Shown: in pieces, positions 43,545 to 57,300 of the stretch
Layout: each line of letters opens with the position of its first letter
How positions within the stretch are numbered: position 1 is the first letter of the stretch
Assembly: GCA_009760855.2 (NCBI GenBank)
Contig: WPIO01000089.1
Coordinates: 1,156,001-1,220,000 of the forward strand
Length of the DNA: 64,000 bases
Direction of reading: 5' to 3'
From: Cristatella mucedo
Taxonomy: Eukaryota > Bryozoa > Phylactolaemata > Cristatellidae
Notes under the pieces: generated by a model
What the model was told of the DNA's origin: nothing
Databases searched by the model: none
Seen by the model: the letters and a program-made list of their open reading frames with translations, nothing else
Translations under genes and position numbers: made by a program

Positions 43545-44790
43545 CACTAGACAGGAGAACTTGAGTGAAGTGATTTATAAGTGAGTGACAGAACCTTGAA
43601 GTTAATGCATTGCTTGACTGGGAGCCAGTGCAACTCGGCGAGAAGTAGCGTAATGAGGCAACTGTAACGTTCACGACAAACAAGCCTGGCTGCAGAGTTT
43701 TGCACCAGCTATAAGTGCCTGATTGCACATGCGGGTAGACCAGCAAGCAGTGAGTTACTGAAGTAGAGACGAGATGTCAGAAATGCATAGATCAATTTAA
43801 ATATGGTATCCCTGTCTAAGCAAGACCGAATTCTTGCAATGTTTTGTAGCTGAAAGTAGGGAGACTTGATTGTGGAGCTGATGTCAAGTGAAAGTTCACT
43901 TTGGAAAGGAACACCTAGATTTCGTGCAGATTCAATAGGCGTGTGCTGGCAGAGCCGATTTTGAGCGTTAACTTTTTCAATTTTTCAAGCACACTTGGTG
44001 TGCCCATTACTAACTAGTAAGTTGGTTTTATCGTCATTCCATTTAAGAAATTTTAGCTGCCATCCATGTGCGGATGTCATCAATATATGTAGCAAGAGTT
44101 GAGAGAATTCAACGTGCAGGAGGGCTGTGAGGTGTCAAAACAAAGTTACAACTGAGTGTCATCTGCATAGAAGTGAAAGCCTAGATTGTGCGTGGCAATA
44201 GAATCGGCAAGACAGTATAAACCGTGAAAATAACGGGACCAAGCACGGAGCCCTGAGGTACCCCGTGTTTCCGTAGTTCATCGGATGATCGTTGTAATGT
44301 CAATACTCTGAGTCTCCCACTGAACTAGGACCTGAACCATTGTAATGCAGTGCCAGTGATGCCCAGGCGAGATGAGACGAGCTCAAGAAGGACTTGGTGA
44401 CCGGTAGTACCAAAAGCTGCCAAAATATCGACCTACGCCTGCCTTCCTAAGTAGGTCGCTATACACCCGAAGCAATGCTTTGTTTGTTATTTGTTGAGTT
44501 ATTAGCTCTAAAATCAGACTGATAACTCACTAGCAAGGTTTGAAATTTTAATTTTTGAGATCAGCTAGTTTGCCACGACTCGTTCCAGTGTATTTGATAG
44601 GAACGGTAGAAGAGAAACTGGGCGGACGTTGCTCAAGGTCTCTTGGTATAGTGTTGCTTTCTTGAGTAGTGGCATGACTACAGCCTTGTTGAAAGGTGCT
44701 TGGACGTGACCTGAGGCTGATGACATATTTATGATGTAATTTATCCTAGAACTTCGCTTTCCTTCATTAATTCTGCACAATTCGCGGACC
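43545..44790 (-). mobile_element. LINE (L2/CR1-like), diverged, with upstream RT part
   Basis: Aligns by order with the 51062-52370 copy and extends further 5': at 44565-44780 the minus frame reads FNKAVVMPLLKKATL and VRPVSLLPFLSNTLERVVAN, the finger part of a reverse transcriptase. Many stops; the hairpin tail was not seen at its 3' end. Confidence 0.8.
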
Positions 44791-45139
44791 TCAGTAACAG
44801 CAACAACATTTAGGAATGCATTTGAACGACGATACCGAAGCGATTATAGGTACGCACGATCGTAACTAATAAGCAGGTCACTAGCCACCGGTGCATCTAC
44901 TGCCCCCGGCGTGGCGGTACCAGCCCCAAGCGTTAAGCGTTTAGACGTCCATACGCACGTAATTTCTTACGAACTACTGGCACACAACAAACAGATAGGC
45001 TTTAAACAGGTCTTAGCTGCATCGGTTTCCTTAAACGCTGTTCGCAAGAACTTCAGATAATTCTGCAACAGGCAAGAAATACTACTAGCGCTCGGTATCG
45101 TGAGGCGAGAACTTAAAAACCTAGCATGTAACTTATAGC
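44791..45139. other. Intergenic DNA
   Basis: Nothing recognised. Confidence 0.3.
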
Positions 45140-45590
45140 AAGTTCTGAGGGCTCATTACTCCACAGAGTTGGCATTGCTTCGGGTGTGCAACGACCTGTT
45201 TAGGAATGCAGATTTAGGTGGAGTCTCTCTGCTTGCTTTGCCCGATCTTGCGGAAGCGTTAGCTACTGTTGATCGCCCGCCTCGATCGCCCTTGTCGAGC
45301 GCCTGGGTGTCACTGGCACCGCACTCCAATGGTTCCAATACTAACTCAGTGGAAGGCTTCACGGCTTTGATGTCAATGTTCAATCGTCATCCGAGGCGCC
45401 TGTTCCAAGCAGCTTTCGCTGGGTCCTTATGAATTGTCCTTTGTGTGCTTATTCGTGCCGACATTGTGCAAGTAATCCTTAATCATAATGTCAAACTACC
45501 TTTATAGCATGAGCAAAGCATCTAGAGAAAAAGATTTAGTTATCTGTGGACACTGTACAGTGTATTATTATTAATATCATAATCGCAGCG
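45140..45590 (+). mobile_element. LINE (L2/CR1-like), internally deleted
   Basis: The plus frame reads STELALLRVCNDLFRNADLG and VSLLALPDLAEA (palm start), then jumps to RRLFQAAFAGSL, the extreme C-terminus, and the tail (gagaaaaagatttagttatctgtggacactg) with ATT repeats. The middle of the RT is missing. Confidence 0.75.
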
Positions 45591-47101
45591 TACTTGATCA
45601 GTCAGATTATGACCGACGAAGTTTTTCTGCGGCTGTTCCGCAATAGTGCAGGCTAAGACTCGCTCTCGTGATGATCTACTTTTAGGCGGCATAAAAGCCG
45701 AAGCCGCATTGCATTAAGTTAGCTGCGCTCTAGGCTTTGTGCCGAAGCTGAGCTATAGGCTGCAAGTCACTGTAGCAGTACCATCCGAGGCTCTGCATCG
45801 ATCGGCTGTTCAGAGGCGCCCGGACCGTTCAGAGGCCATTATTCTGTATTGCCGATTCTTTATTCTTATTTTTTATTACCGTCGCTCTGGGCGCCGGTCG
45901 AGCCTTGCTGTTTGCAGTAGATAGTGATTGACGCCTGCGACCCCTGCATCGCTGTCATAACGGTGTCGCTGGCCTAGTTCTGTCCGGATGCAGAAGCCTT
46001 ACACCCCTTTTGTAACAATTTGGATCGTTGCAAACCTGAGAGTCTTTAGTTGTTTCGGTCTCGCTAAGCCGCAGCTGGCAGACCCCAATCGCAACTGTCT
46101 CGTAAGCACCGCGGCGAGCCACCGTGAGTGATATTCTTATTCTTAATAATTATAGCTGCTCGAACCGTCCGGTCCGCGACCCCATCCTCGGACACCGGCC
46201 GCAAGACCGAAAATTCCTTTTCAGCATATTTTAAAGTACCAAGAAAAAGATGTGAGGCTCTGTTATGGTGCCATGTAAATGTCTGAATATTCACAGCTCA
46301 ATACTTCGCCATCGCTGGAAAGGCTCTCTCTCTCTCCCTCTCTCTCTCTCTCTTTCTCTCTTCTCCCTCTCTCTCTCTCTCAGCATCGCTCTCGTCATCG
46401 CCATCTCGTGAATTCGCCGTCCACGTTCAATCCGTAATGCCTGCTTTGGCGCTCCTGGTCGAGGGGGTCGACCGTGTGCTTCTCACAGGCTGACGTTTAA
46501 TTAAACGGCACACGCGACGAGACCCAATAAAACATATTACAGAGTAACCCACGAGACGGGCACCGGATGACCGCATCCAGAGTCATATAGTAGCAGCTAG
46601 CGAAATTGGTGCGTTAAGCTCGTGGGCAATTCTTAAAAATTCATGTAAACGCTAGAATACTTTCACGAGATTCACCCAATCTAGAAAGAAAGTCATTCCA
46701 TTTTGATTGGAACTTTTTGTATTAGTGTGGCATTAGGTGCTGTTTGCAAACAGTCGGCAACTCATCTCCAGAATCGCACTGCTAACACATTTACCGAGAC
46801 GGCTCGCTAAAAAATCGTGTCACTACTTTCGCAAAGTTATCACAGCCGTGCGAAACTATTTTAACAAGCGAGAACGCGTGGCATATACCTAAACGCCAGC
46901 TCGCTAGGCCAACGTCGCAGCAAACGGTATCACTGGCGCTAGCTTCGTTGGCGACATCCTCGGCCTGCCATGGACGAGTACGTACGGCGTCTACTCTGGC
47001 ATCTACTCTGGCATCTACTCTGGCTCAGAATCGAGACTCGGCCGCCGCGGTCCCGGTCTGCTGCGTCGTCGTCGGCGGCTCGTAGTCTCTGCTCGTAGGC
47101 T
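45591..47101. other. Intergenic DNA downstream of ASPG
   Basis: Includes an eroded LINE-type tail at about 46210-46290, the CT tract listed separately, and a 12-bp repeat (tctactctggca, three copies) at 46990-47024. The ASPG 3' UTR should lie at the right end; no clear AATAAA was found. Confidence 0.35.
46323..46381. repeat. CT-rich microsatellite
   Basis: CT dinucleotides with short CCT and TTT interruptions. Confidence 0.9.
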
Positions 47102-47254
47102 CTACTGGCTGGTGCCAAGGAGGGCCACGACGTCGCCGTGTGCCAGCCTCTTCGCTTCGTCGAGCGCCGTCTGGCCATTCATGTCAGCTATCGAACGGTC
47201 TGCTCCGGCGGCCAGGAGAAGCTGCACAATGTCAGCACGACCGAGGCTGGCTGC
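47102..47254 (-). CDS. ASPG: ASPG last exon
   Basis: [20 protein letters not shown] to VVALLGTSQ and a TAG stop. Acceptor ttgttttcatag; phase 0. It completes the ankyrin unit begun by TPLHI in the previous exon, 5.5 kb away. Confidence 0.93.
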   Translation of the reverse strand, partial: AASLGRADIVQLLLAAGADRSIADMNGQTALDEAKRLAHGDVVALLGTSQ

Positions 47255-50200
47255 CTATGAAAACAACATCAAGGCTGATAATAAATGAAATTAAGGATCA
47301 CCCACTGCACGACTCGAACTCACGACCTGGTGGTGGACAGCGAGCAGGTTACCCCTGGGCTAAGAACTGAGTTGCCGTACACGGTAGGTCTGCCGACCGA
47401 TGCAGTAAAATCTGCCAGTGGCCTGCAGTAAATGGATCAAGCCAAAGGCAGGGGATCCGATATCCTGAGCCGATGCCTACCAAGGCATGGTGTATCGGTG
47501 GCCATCTGCAATAGCTGTAACAGTGGGAGGAAGTTTGTAACACTCCCTATCAGACAGCCATTTTTAACAGCAGACTGCAGTGACCATTCAGCTTTTTTTC
47601 TGACCGGAGGGATCGAAGGTTGAAACTTTGAAAGGATAATAATACTACGTGGGATATACAGTGTCCTCCTAGAGCTCTACCTATAACCTGGCACTTTACA
47701 GCATGCTCCCAGAGAATCAAAACCCGTGGGGGTTAGTTACATGCATACAGTATCAAGCACGGTATCAAGCACGAAAATGCTAAATAAGTACCATGCTCAG
47801 GCTATCATTCTGAAGAATACACGAAGACATTCAATGCCAATGGTAAGTAAGACCTGTGGCTACTGTCATACATTGAATCCTGCACAAGTAACGCATGCAA
47901 AAATACCAGGACATAAACTGCAACAGATGTATCTTAAGCTGAGACTTGAAAGATGCAAGGCTATCGCAGGCACCAACCAACCGTGGCCGGAACTGAGTTC
48001 CGAGACTATTGCTGCGTAAGAGCTGAAAGCTCAATCACTGAAAATTTTCAATTTAGTAGAAGGGAGGGAAGCAGAGGGCAGGTGGTGAAAGAGCCCACTG
48101 AAGAAGCCAGGAGGTCTGATAGGTACAATGGTGCATGCGAGTGACATGACTTGTAATCTAGAATCAGGATATTAAAATCGACTCAATGCTTGGTAAGCAG
48201 GCAGTAAAGCTCACACAGAAGTGGTATCAATGGCAGCATAGCTGCCACATCGTAGCACCACTATCATCATCATAGCCCCGACGACAGACCAGACAAGCAT
48301 CTGAGTTTTGCACAAGTTGCTGACAATAAAGGACACTGCCACAATCTAGACGTGATGCCACAAACACATGGACTAGTTTGGATGTCGTCCTCTTACCTAA
48401 GCAGGCCTTAATTTAGGCGATGTTTCTTATCTGACAGTAAGCCAACTTTGCAGTGGAGGAAATGCGCTCTTCCAATGGCCCGCCGTTTTGGAATAATAAG
48501 CTTAAATTATGGGCCGACGATGCAGGAGTGATGCCTGGTGAGCCGTAATGGCTCACTAGGTAAGGCGGTTGCTTTTCACGACCTCGGCCCCGAGGTCGTA
48601 GGGTTCGAATCCTGTGGTGGGCGATCGTTTATCGCCGCTGCCAGCGGTGGTGATAGCCGTCAAGGCTCTTCTTTCGTTTATAAAAAGAGGCTGTTAAATC
48701 AGCTAGTATTTATTTTATTTTATTTATTTATTTCGCTGAACCGAACTTGAGGGCTAAGTCTTACAACGTTCGGGTGACACTAGGCTTTCCCCCCCCCCCG
48801 TAGCTGTTAACTGATTTAACAGCCTCTTTTTTGTATATCGACAGAAGAACCTTAAAGGCCATCACTACCGCTTGCCCCGGCATTAAAGGATTGCCCTTTG
48901 CAGGATTCGAGACCACGACCTCGGGACCGAGGTCGCGAAGAGCAATCGTCTTCTCATCATCGTTGAGCACCAGGAAGCGAGTAGTCATCCAAATGCCATC
49001 GATGCATGCAGCAAGGGTACGACTGGTAGTCGGCTGAGGAGCAAGGCTTAGGTGGATGGGTATCGGCTGGATGTCATCAGGCTAGGAACGAAGGCCAAGA
49101 TTGTTTGTGACAATGACATCGGCCTCAGAAAGTGTATAGATAGTGAAAAGAAGGCATAATACCGAACCCTGATGTACCCCCACACTTTGAGGCTCCTCGG
49201 ATGACCGACAGCGGTCCATATCTACACTGTGACATCTTTCACTGAGGTAGAACCTGTCATCTTAGAGGTGTGCCGACGAGGATAATCTGGGTTGTGTTTA
49301 GTAACAGTTGAACCATGTGCCACTATGTACTGCTGTGTACCGCTATGTACTACTACACAGTGCTGCACCATGGAGCGTAGTGCAGAATTCAGTCATGCTG
49401 ACATTCCACCCGTTGACTGTACTTTATACCATCACTGTATCTCGGGAATTTCTCCCCTTAATAGCCACAGTAGTGACAAGCTAAAATAGTGCAGGAGCAG
49501 GGTACTTAGAGTGTCAATGTCGGCACACTGCAATACAGGGTTTATTTTCAAAAGGAAGACATTTGGCTTTCTCGAAAACGGTGAGATACATCGACTTACT
49601 GATGTAATGCTTGATAGTTACAGCAAATCTATCATTAGCCTCAGATTGTCCCAGCATCAGCACTTGCAAAGTGGCTAGAAAGAGATTAAGTTCTCTTAGG
49701 GCGCTACATAAACACATCATTATTGTTATTATCTTTCAACAAAGAGGCTGTTGTCAGGTCACTCATTTAGGAGCCGACGCTAGACCAAGGGAACTTGAGC
49801 AACTTCAGCCTAGTCTGTCTACAGCTGTTTCTTTCCTACATATAAGAATAAGTAATAGCAGACCAGCTACACTCTTACATACAAACTTGAAACCTAGCCA
49901 GTAAGTTCCAGTCAGGTTTTCGAGGAACTCATTCCACTAAGTTAGCTCTGCTGCAAGTGTTTATAACGCCTCGCTGAGGAATGCAGATTTAGGTAGAGTC
50001 TCTGAAATAGCTCTGAGCTGAATCTTTCGGCGATTTTGATCGCCAAGTCCTTCTTGAGTACCTTTCATCTCACCTAGCTTTAACATGCATTGTTTTGCAA
50101 CGGCTTAGCTCTTATTTCAGTGAGATAATTCAGAGAGTAGATGTAAGTAAAAAACGATAGTCCAGTGAGCCTTCAACTGATGGAGTGCCCCAGGGATCGG

Positions 50201-53200
50201 TTTCAGATTCACTCCTTTTCTCAGTGTATACACCCCATCTTGAAAAACTACCAGCTGATTTCACAGCCTCTTTTGTACAGCGACAGAGGAGCCTTTATGA
50301 TTATCCCCACCACTTGCTGCGGCAATAAAGGATCGTCCTCTGCAAGATTCGAACCGACGACCTTGGGACCGACGTCGTGAAAGCAACCGCCTTCCCTAGT
50401 GTGCCATCATGGATCTTGTCGAAGTAATCGCCAAGTGCAATCGAAGCTTTTATTTTTTTAAGTAGATGACATGCAGCTATACTCGTGCTTTAATCCTTTC
50501 GTGCCTTCCAGCATCTCATATTCCCTCAACTCCCTAACTGCATGCATTACTGACATTCGCGCAATGGATGGCAGCAAATTTTCTAAAATCAATCACAACA
50601 AAACCAACTTACTACTTGTGGGCACACCAAGTGCTACTCGGAACTGGAAAGAGCGACTCTCACAACTGTCGCTGCCCGCATATCTCCGGTGGCCTCTGCC
50701 CAGAATCTGTGTGTCCTCTTCCAAAATGACTTGTTACTAGATCAATTCGTCAGCTCCACAGTCAAGTCTGCCTTCTTTCATCTACTTAAAATTGCCAAAT
50801 TCAGGCTTCTTGAATAAGGACACCACAGCCAAGCTGGTTCGTGCATTCGTGACAGCCCAAATATACTTCAGTAATTCACTACTTGTAGGTCTTCCTGCCC
50901 ATGCAATAACACACTTGTAGTAGCTGCAAATTTCGGCTGCTAGGTAACCTGGCAGATTACCGAAAGTCCAGTCTACTTTACAGGTATTTCTTATTAATGG
51001 CCGGCGATAAAAAATGCACAGAGACAAGTTTCGCACACATCGCAACTTGTAAGAACCAATCGGTAATAATAATAATAATAATAATAATGCACTTGATAAA
51101 GCACCCTCAGAGAACTTAATCTCTCTCTAGGTGCTTTACATTTGCTGCAAAGAGAAATGCAATTGAATGGTGAGTAAAATCATGCTTGATAAACAAACAA
51201 AATGAATAACATGGTTAGGGGTGACATGCACAGGGTCAGCATGCAAATGTGGTTAGTGGCAGCATGCACAGTGTCAGCACGCATATGCACATCAAGGACG
51301 AATCACAGGGACCCACTAAATGCTGTCCTAAATAGATGTGATTTTAAGTTCCTTTTAAATGTGGTCAGGTCAGAGGATGTTCTGACGCAGGTCGGGAGGG
51401 AGTTCCAGGCTTTGGGAGCATACGAACTAAATGCACGGTCTCCAAAGGATTTAAGGTTTGTACGAGGTATGTGTAGGCTGTTGGATTCCGAAAAGCGGAT
51501 GGTACGATGCTTGGCCTGATGGGGGAGTATATCTGAGAGATAGGCTGAAGCCAAAGAATGAAGGGACCTAAAAGTGAGCGACAAAACCTTGATGTCAATC
51601 TGTTGTTTGACTGGTAGCCAGTGCAGGTCGGCAAGAAGTGGTGTGATGTGGCAACTACGCTGCTCACGACAGACAAGCCTAGCTGCGGAGTTTTGCACCA
51701 GCTGCAATCGCCTGATCGCACATGCTGGTAGACCAGTAAGCAATGAGTTGCAGAAGTCGAGACGGGATGTCACAAATGCATGGACCAACTTAGACGTGGT
51801 ATCCTTATCTACACAAGCCCGAATTTTAGCAATGCTATGAAGCTGAAAATAGGCAGATTTGACTGTGGAGCTGATATGGTCGTCTAACGAGATGTTGCTT
51901 TGGAATATGACACCTAGATTTTGAGCTGATTCAACAGGAGATATGCTGGCAGAGCCATTTTTGAGTCTCGGCCTTTCCAATTTCTGAATCACACTGAGTT
52001 TGCCCATAACTAGTAAGTTAGTTTTATCACCATTTAGTTTTAGAAAATGTGCTGCCATCCATGTGCGGATGTCACCAACGCATGCACCAAGTGAGTTGAG
52101 AGAATTTGAGGTGCTCGAAGGCTGGGAGGGATCAAAGCAAAGGTACAACTGAGTGTTATCCGCATAGAAGTGAAAGCCTAGATTGTGCTTGGCAATCACA
52201 TCAGCAAGAGGGAGAGTATAAACTGTGAAAAGAACTAGACCCAGCACGGATCCCTGAGGTACGCCATATTTCAGAGGTACCTCAGATGACCTTTGTCCAT
52301 TCACGTCAATACTCTGGAGTCTCTCACTGAGATAGGACCTGAACCACTGCAGAGCAGTGCCCGTGAGTAAGTATTAGTAAGTAGTAGTAAGACATAATAA
52401 CCCAAATTAACGACGTCTACAGTTGAGTCACGACCAAAATGTTTTTGCTTTTTTAGGCAGTTACGGTCCTTGCAGGAGCACAAACCTGAACACAATGAAC
52501 TGACCATGAAAGTAGCCCTTTTGGAAGGGGCTGCTTGGCATCAGTGCAAAAGCTTCAGGGAAGACGCAGGCAGTGCTGAAGCTTTCCTGCATCCGAGTGG
52601 CTGCAAGTGACTGTGGGGGGGATTCCCTTTACTGTGAGCTTGGTCGTCATTCGATTACCGACTTGAGCTCGAGCGAGAGGCACGCAGACCTCGGCGTCGT
52701 CGGCAGCAACTTACGATATGCAGCGGAGTGCGTTGGCTGTAGTCCCAGACGTTTGGCTTGGCCTTGGCAGCAAGGAAAGCCTTAACCAGAGGCACGTCTC
52801 CGCACATTATCGCACTGCAAAGCCAAAGCCGTCGTTGCAAAGACGTGCAGGCATGCAGCGCGTGCCTGCCCGCGGCAGTAGCTGCACGAAGCTGTGAAGG
52901 GGGAGGGGCAGCTGCAGAGCATTACTCACAGGTTGAGCTCGGTGGCAAACTTCACCGGATGCATCACCAAATGGGCGCCAGTTTCGAGCAGCAGCTGCAC
53001 TACGTCATCTCTCCTGGCGTAGACTGCCTCCAACAATGGAGATCTGTCGTTGCTGGAAATTATCGACGGAGTGTCGGGCGCCGGCACAATCGTGGCTGGG
53101 GGAAGCTGGGTCGCCATAGATACCGGCCGCTCGCTAGCGTGCCCGACGTCAGACGATTCTCGTCTTTCGAAAGTTGTGGAGCAATGACGGACAGGGCAGC

Positions 53201-53775
53201 GCAAGGCTCACAGCGCATTCTGCGCCGAGTCTGCTCGATTGGCTTTGCTTGCCGGCCGAGCAGCAGCAGCAGCAGCTGACACTTACCGATCGCGGGAGTG
53301 CACGGAGGCGCCGTTCTGAAGCAAATATTTGACCACGTTTAGCTTGGCCTCTCGCACGGCCAGGTGCAGGCACGTTCGACCGTCGTAGTCAGACGTCAGC
53401 ACATTACCCGGCTACAAGCAAGACGTACGCAGACTCCACGAGTGCGCATGCCTTTGCATTACATTAAGAAACTGAAAGATTGCATTACATTAATAAACTG
53501 ACGACCTGCGCAGCATCAGTCGATGCGACTGTCTTGCAAGCAGACGGCATTTTGCAAGACATGCTGACAATAAAAAGTCCCTTATCCACGGAGCGCGCCA
53601 GTCATCGACACTAGATGAGAGAGTGTAGCACTTTGCCGGCCGCTGGCAATGGAATTAGAGATTTCGTTTTTGGCAATTAACCATTGGAGCTTTTGGCCCA
53701 TTGCACGAGTCACCGGGTAACACTCCTTTTACTATATACAGAGAGGCTGTCGGTTTAGTCTTTGCGCTCTCTCTG

Positions 53776-53832
<57 letters not shown>

Positions 53833-53924
53833 CACACACACACACGAGCACACACACACACACGAGCACACACACGAGCACACACACGAGCACACACACG
53901 AGCACACACACGAGCACACACACG

Positions 53925-53957
<33 letters not shown>

Positions 53958-54304
53958 GGTTGAGACACGCAAGAGATAGTTTAGCTGGCCACTCCACACA
54001 TGGCAGACAGTGCATTCAAGCAGGCAGACTTACGAAGGCCTGGACGATCTCTTCAACCGCCTGCAGGTCGCTGCTTTTGACGGCATTGCAGAGGAAAGTT
54101 GGAACCATCAGGTCTCTTACTTGCTTCACATCCTGCACGCGAGAGAAAATTGGTACACTGATGCTGCTGCCGGGCGATACCCTCGCAAAGGGACACGAGC
54201 GAGTGCATGAACGCAGTTGCTCGTCCAGACGCACACACAGGCATGCGAACAAATGTAAAGCGCCTAGAAAGAAATTGAGCTCTCTGAGGGCTCTTTATCA
54301 AGTG

Positions 54305-54338
<34 letters not shown>

Positions 54339-57300
54339 TGCTTGCTAGCTAGCTGGCAGTCGGGAGAAAACGGCTTACTATCTGGCACTTACGACAAGGG
54401 CAAGAGCGACGGCAGTGGCAGGTGCCACTCATTCGGGCAGCGCAACAAGGTACAACACTGGATAGCACTGCTCCGGCCAAGCAAAGGCGAGGAGCCAGAG
54501 AGAGGCGACTGTCGTTAGCAGCTGCTGGCACGTGCTAGAAGACACAGTCTGCTAACTTATTCGTATCTCGACGGTCACGTGCATTTGCAAATGGGGGACG
54601 ACTTCCCGCCCGATTTTCGCCAAACCACAGATTTAAACACCATTCGAACGTGCGAATGACAATAGCATCTAGTTTTCAAACTAAAACCGAACGCTGACAA
54701 GTTAGAGCCCATGACCTTGAAGGAAATTCGTGGAAAATATGGCTGCTTTCCCACGATGAAAGACCTATGGCCATGTCGAGTGACAGACACGGTCGAGATG
54801 GAAAGCAGACATGCTGGGTCGCCATTCCTTTACCACAGGAACGCAGGCATGCCTAGATAGAGAGCTAGCTCTTTGAGGGCTCTATTCCAATGTTTTGTCA
54901 GATTCTTTTCGTGTGCTAGAAAGAGCTCGAAGGTCAAGATACGCAAAGTCCCTAATGTCGGCTGCGTCTCGACACTGATGCGTGGCATGTCTCGAGACGT
55001 GGCAAAGTTCCAGACTATGGACCTATTCACTAGCACAATTCACTATTGACTTGTAGGTTTCTGCGTTTTCATAATTCATCAGTAAACGAGCCTAACAGCA
55101 GTCTTGCTTTTCCTTCCAACTTCGTGATTCGTGAGTGAACATGGAAGCCCAACATCAGCGATTCGCACTCGTCTCCTTGGTAGAATGCGAGAAACCTTGG
55201 CAGTGCCCAATTATCATTTAGCTGCCCTGTTTTCACATTCGGCAGCTTGAGCTTGCCACACCAGGGGGGCATTAATCCGAAAAGCGACCGACACGGCACT
55301 GATGCTACCATCGCTAATGACCACAGCAAATCTGCAACACTTTGATGCACTGTGGGGCAGGCGGGGCAGACAGCACGCGATGCCAACGTCGAGCTACCAA
55401 CGGGGGAGGGAGAGGCTCTCTACTAACTGGCTATACATTTGCTGCACACGATAAATCACGAGACGACTTTCGCCAGCCAAGTACTCGGGCACAAGTGACC
55501 GCTCGTTTGCGGCATGTGCAGAGCTGCAACAACACGAAGCAGGCAGCCCTCAGAGGCGCACGCACGTTTGCACAAGCAGCGCACACACCTACCTCGGGCG
55601 AGCGCAAGTTGCCGTACTTGCTGAGTGTTTCTAGCAGCTCGGAGCTTGTCCGAAACCGGATGTCGGTGCGAGTCAGCTCGCCCACAGTATTCGTGCTAAT
55701 GAACTGAATAGAACGCCAGCTTGAAAGCACGAGCCGCACAAAGAGAGAGTACGAGCCCCACAAAGAGAGAGTAGCATGTTCAAAATGCATGGTCGCCAGA
55801 GGGCGCTGAGTCGGAGTTCGCCACCGCCCCACCATCAGACAAGAACGCTTCGCAGAATGCTCTTGGCCAGCTTGCACCTCAACAAGGAGGGTCTAGTCCG
55901 CTCACCCCCACCCGATCCATCCGCACAGCGCTCGCCTGCCAGACAAGTCCTATGCAGGCGGCGCGAGGCAGCATGCCAGCCACATGGACGTGCAGACACA
56001 ACGGCCATCGATGGGCCGCCATCTTGGCCGGCACACATCCACAGAGGTCGGCCGCAAGCAACAGAGAAGCTGGTTAAGAGAACCCTCTGCCGGCGAGACT
56101 ACCGATTGCAGAAGACGACATAAAGACGGCAGCTCGGCATTTGGATGCCAGATTCGAGCTACCGGCTAAAGGCAGTCGAGGGCAAACGCCTGCATGGCCG
56201 GGGGGGGGGGAAGTTGTCGGTCTGTCTCCGCGTCAGGTTCCTCTTCGACCACACCGGCCGCCGATAGGCAGGCACAGCGCCACGGCGCCACTAGGCCTAC
56301 TGACGAGGCTCGCGAGCGAGCAGCACAGAAGACTGGCGTGGGCTGCTATCGAGTTGTGGCGAGGCATCTCAAGCAGCTCGCTCGCAGCTGCAGAGCTGGC
56401 TTTCCCCTCTGCCCCTGCCCGGCCTAGATCTGCAGTCTCATCCTGTCAGGCCACCGCTCTGTCGCCGTTACACAACCGGTTACATACCGACTGCTCCTGG
56501 CATTCCAGCGACGGTCTAGAGCAAACTGCGCAGAGCTGGCTCTCGGAGGTAAGGCACGGAACCCTCTCTTTAGTTGGATGGCTGACGGCTATATATCTCT
56601 TTAGTTGGATAGCTGAGGGGCATTTTTTCGGCAATGCCATATAGATAGAGACCCCCATGCTGTGAGGCGAGTCAGAGCTCCGACGGAGGGCGGCCCGTCG
56701 GTAGCAGCAGCACGGGCAAGGGTTCAAATCCGCCGGGCGCAGCTTCGGTGATCGTGACGCCTTCGACAGGCGCCTGCACCGGATCATGGTCGATCGCAAC
56801 TTGCACGAGCATTGACGGAAATCAATCGAACGATGCAGCCAACACAAAGACGCCCAGCTATACCCGCCCGGGAGAGAGAGCCTCTGCCGCCGCCGGCAGC
56901 ACCACCTCGAACTGCTGCGTCCGACTGCCGACACTGCCGACGATAGTTCCCCCTCCCCCCCCCCGACTCGATGCCTCACCTCCTTCTTCTGCTCCATCGA
57001 CAAGTCGTCCATGGTCAGGACGGCTGACAGCTTGGTCAGAGCTGCTTCCGAGGTCATGTCGTAGCCGGGCACAACACCGATATCGAGAAGAACCTGGGAG
57101 ACACGGAAAAACAATGACAATGGAAGGGCAGCCAGTGCAGACCAGGCTGTTCCGGCGTAGAGCGGTACACTCAGTGGATGGCACGCTAGGCAACCAGCAG
57201 CAGCATACACCTTCGCCGGATGCTTAAGTAAATTGAGAGCACGAGGCCACTGCCAAGGCTGATGCTGCCACCGCCGACGCTATCCCTGCAGCTGCATCAT

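Larger units (their letters stand above)
47930..49275 (-). mobile_element. LINE (L2/CR1-like), diverged, split by two SINE-A copies
   Basis: Left part (47930-48537) and right part (48969-49275) match in order the 3' half and RT palm region of the 51062-52370 copy. About 100 bp of LINE sequence is missing where the SINE pair sits. Confidence 0.7.

Noticed and set aside
48538-48712. tRNA gene, because of clear box A and box B
   Set aside because: Head of a multi-copy SINE: the same body and tail occur in about ten other places and no mature tRNA acceptor end is formed.
53830-53935. CRISPR-like regular repeats
   Set aside because: Simple CA-derived 12-bp tandem units without unique spacers, in animal DNA.
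55069-55386. 105-codon minus frame in an ASPG intron as an extra ASPG exon
   Set aside because: The flanking exons already join in phase 0 with family-like content, and this frame has no similarity to the linker or ankyrin region.
56446-57210. 254-codon minus frame
   Set aside because: Contains the real ASPG exon 56980-57093 and then runs through its donor into intron.
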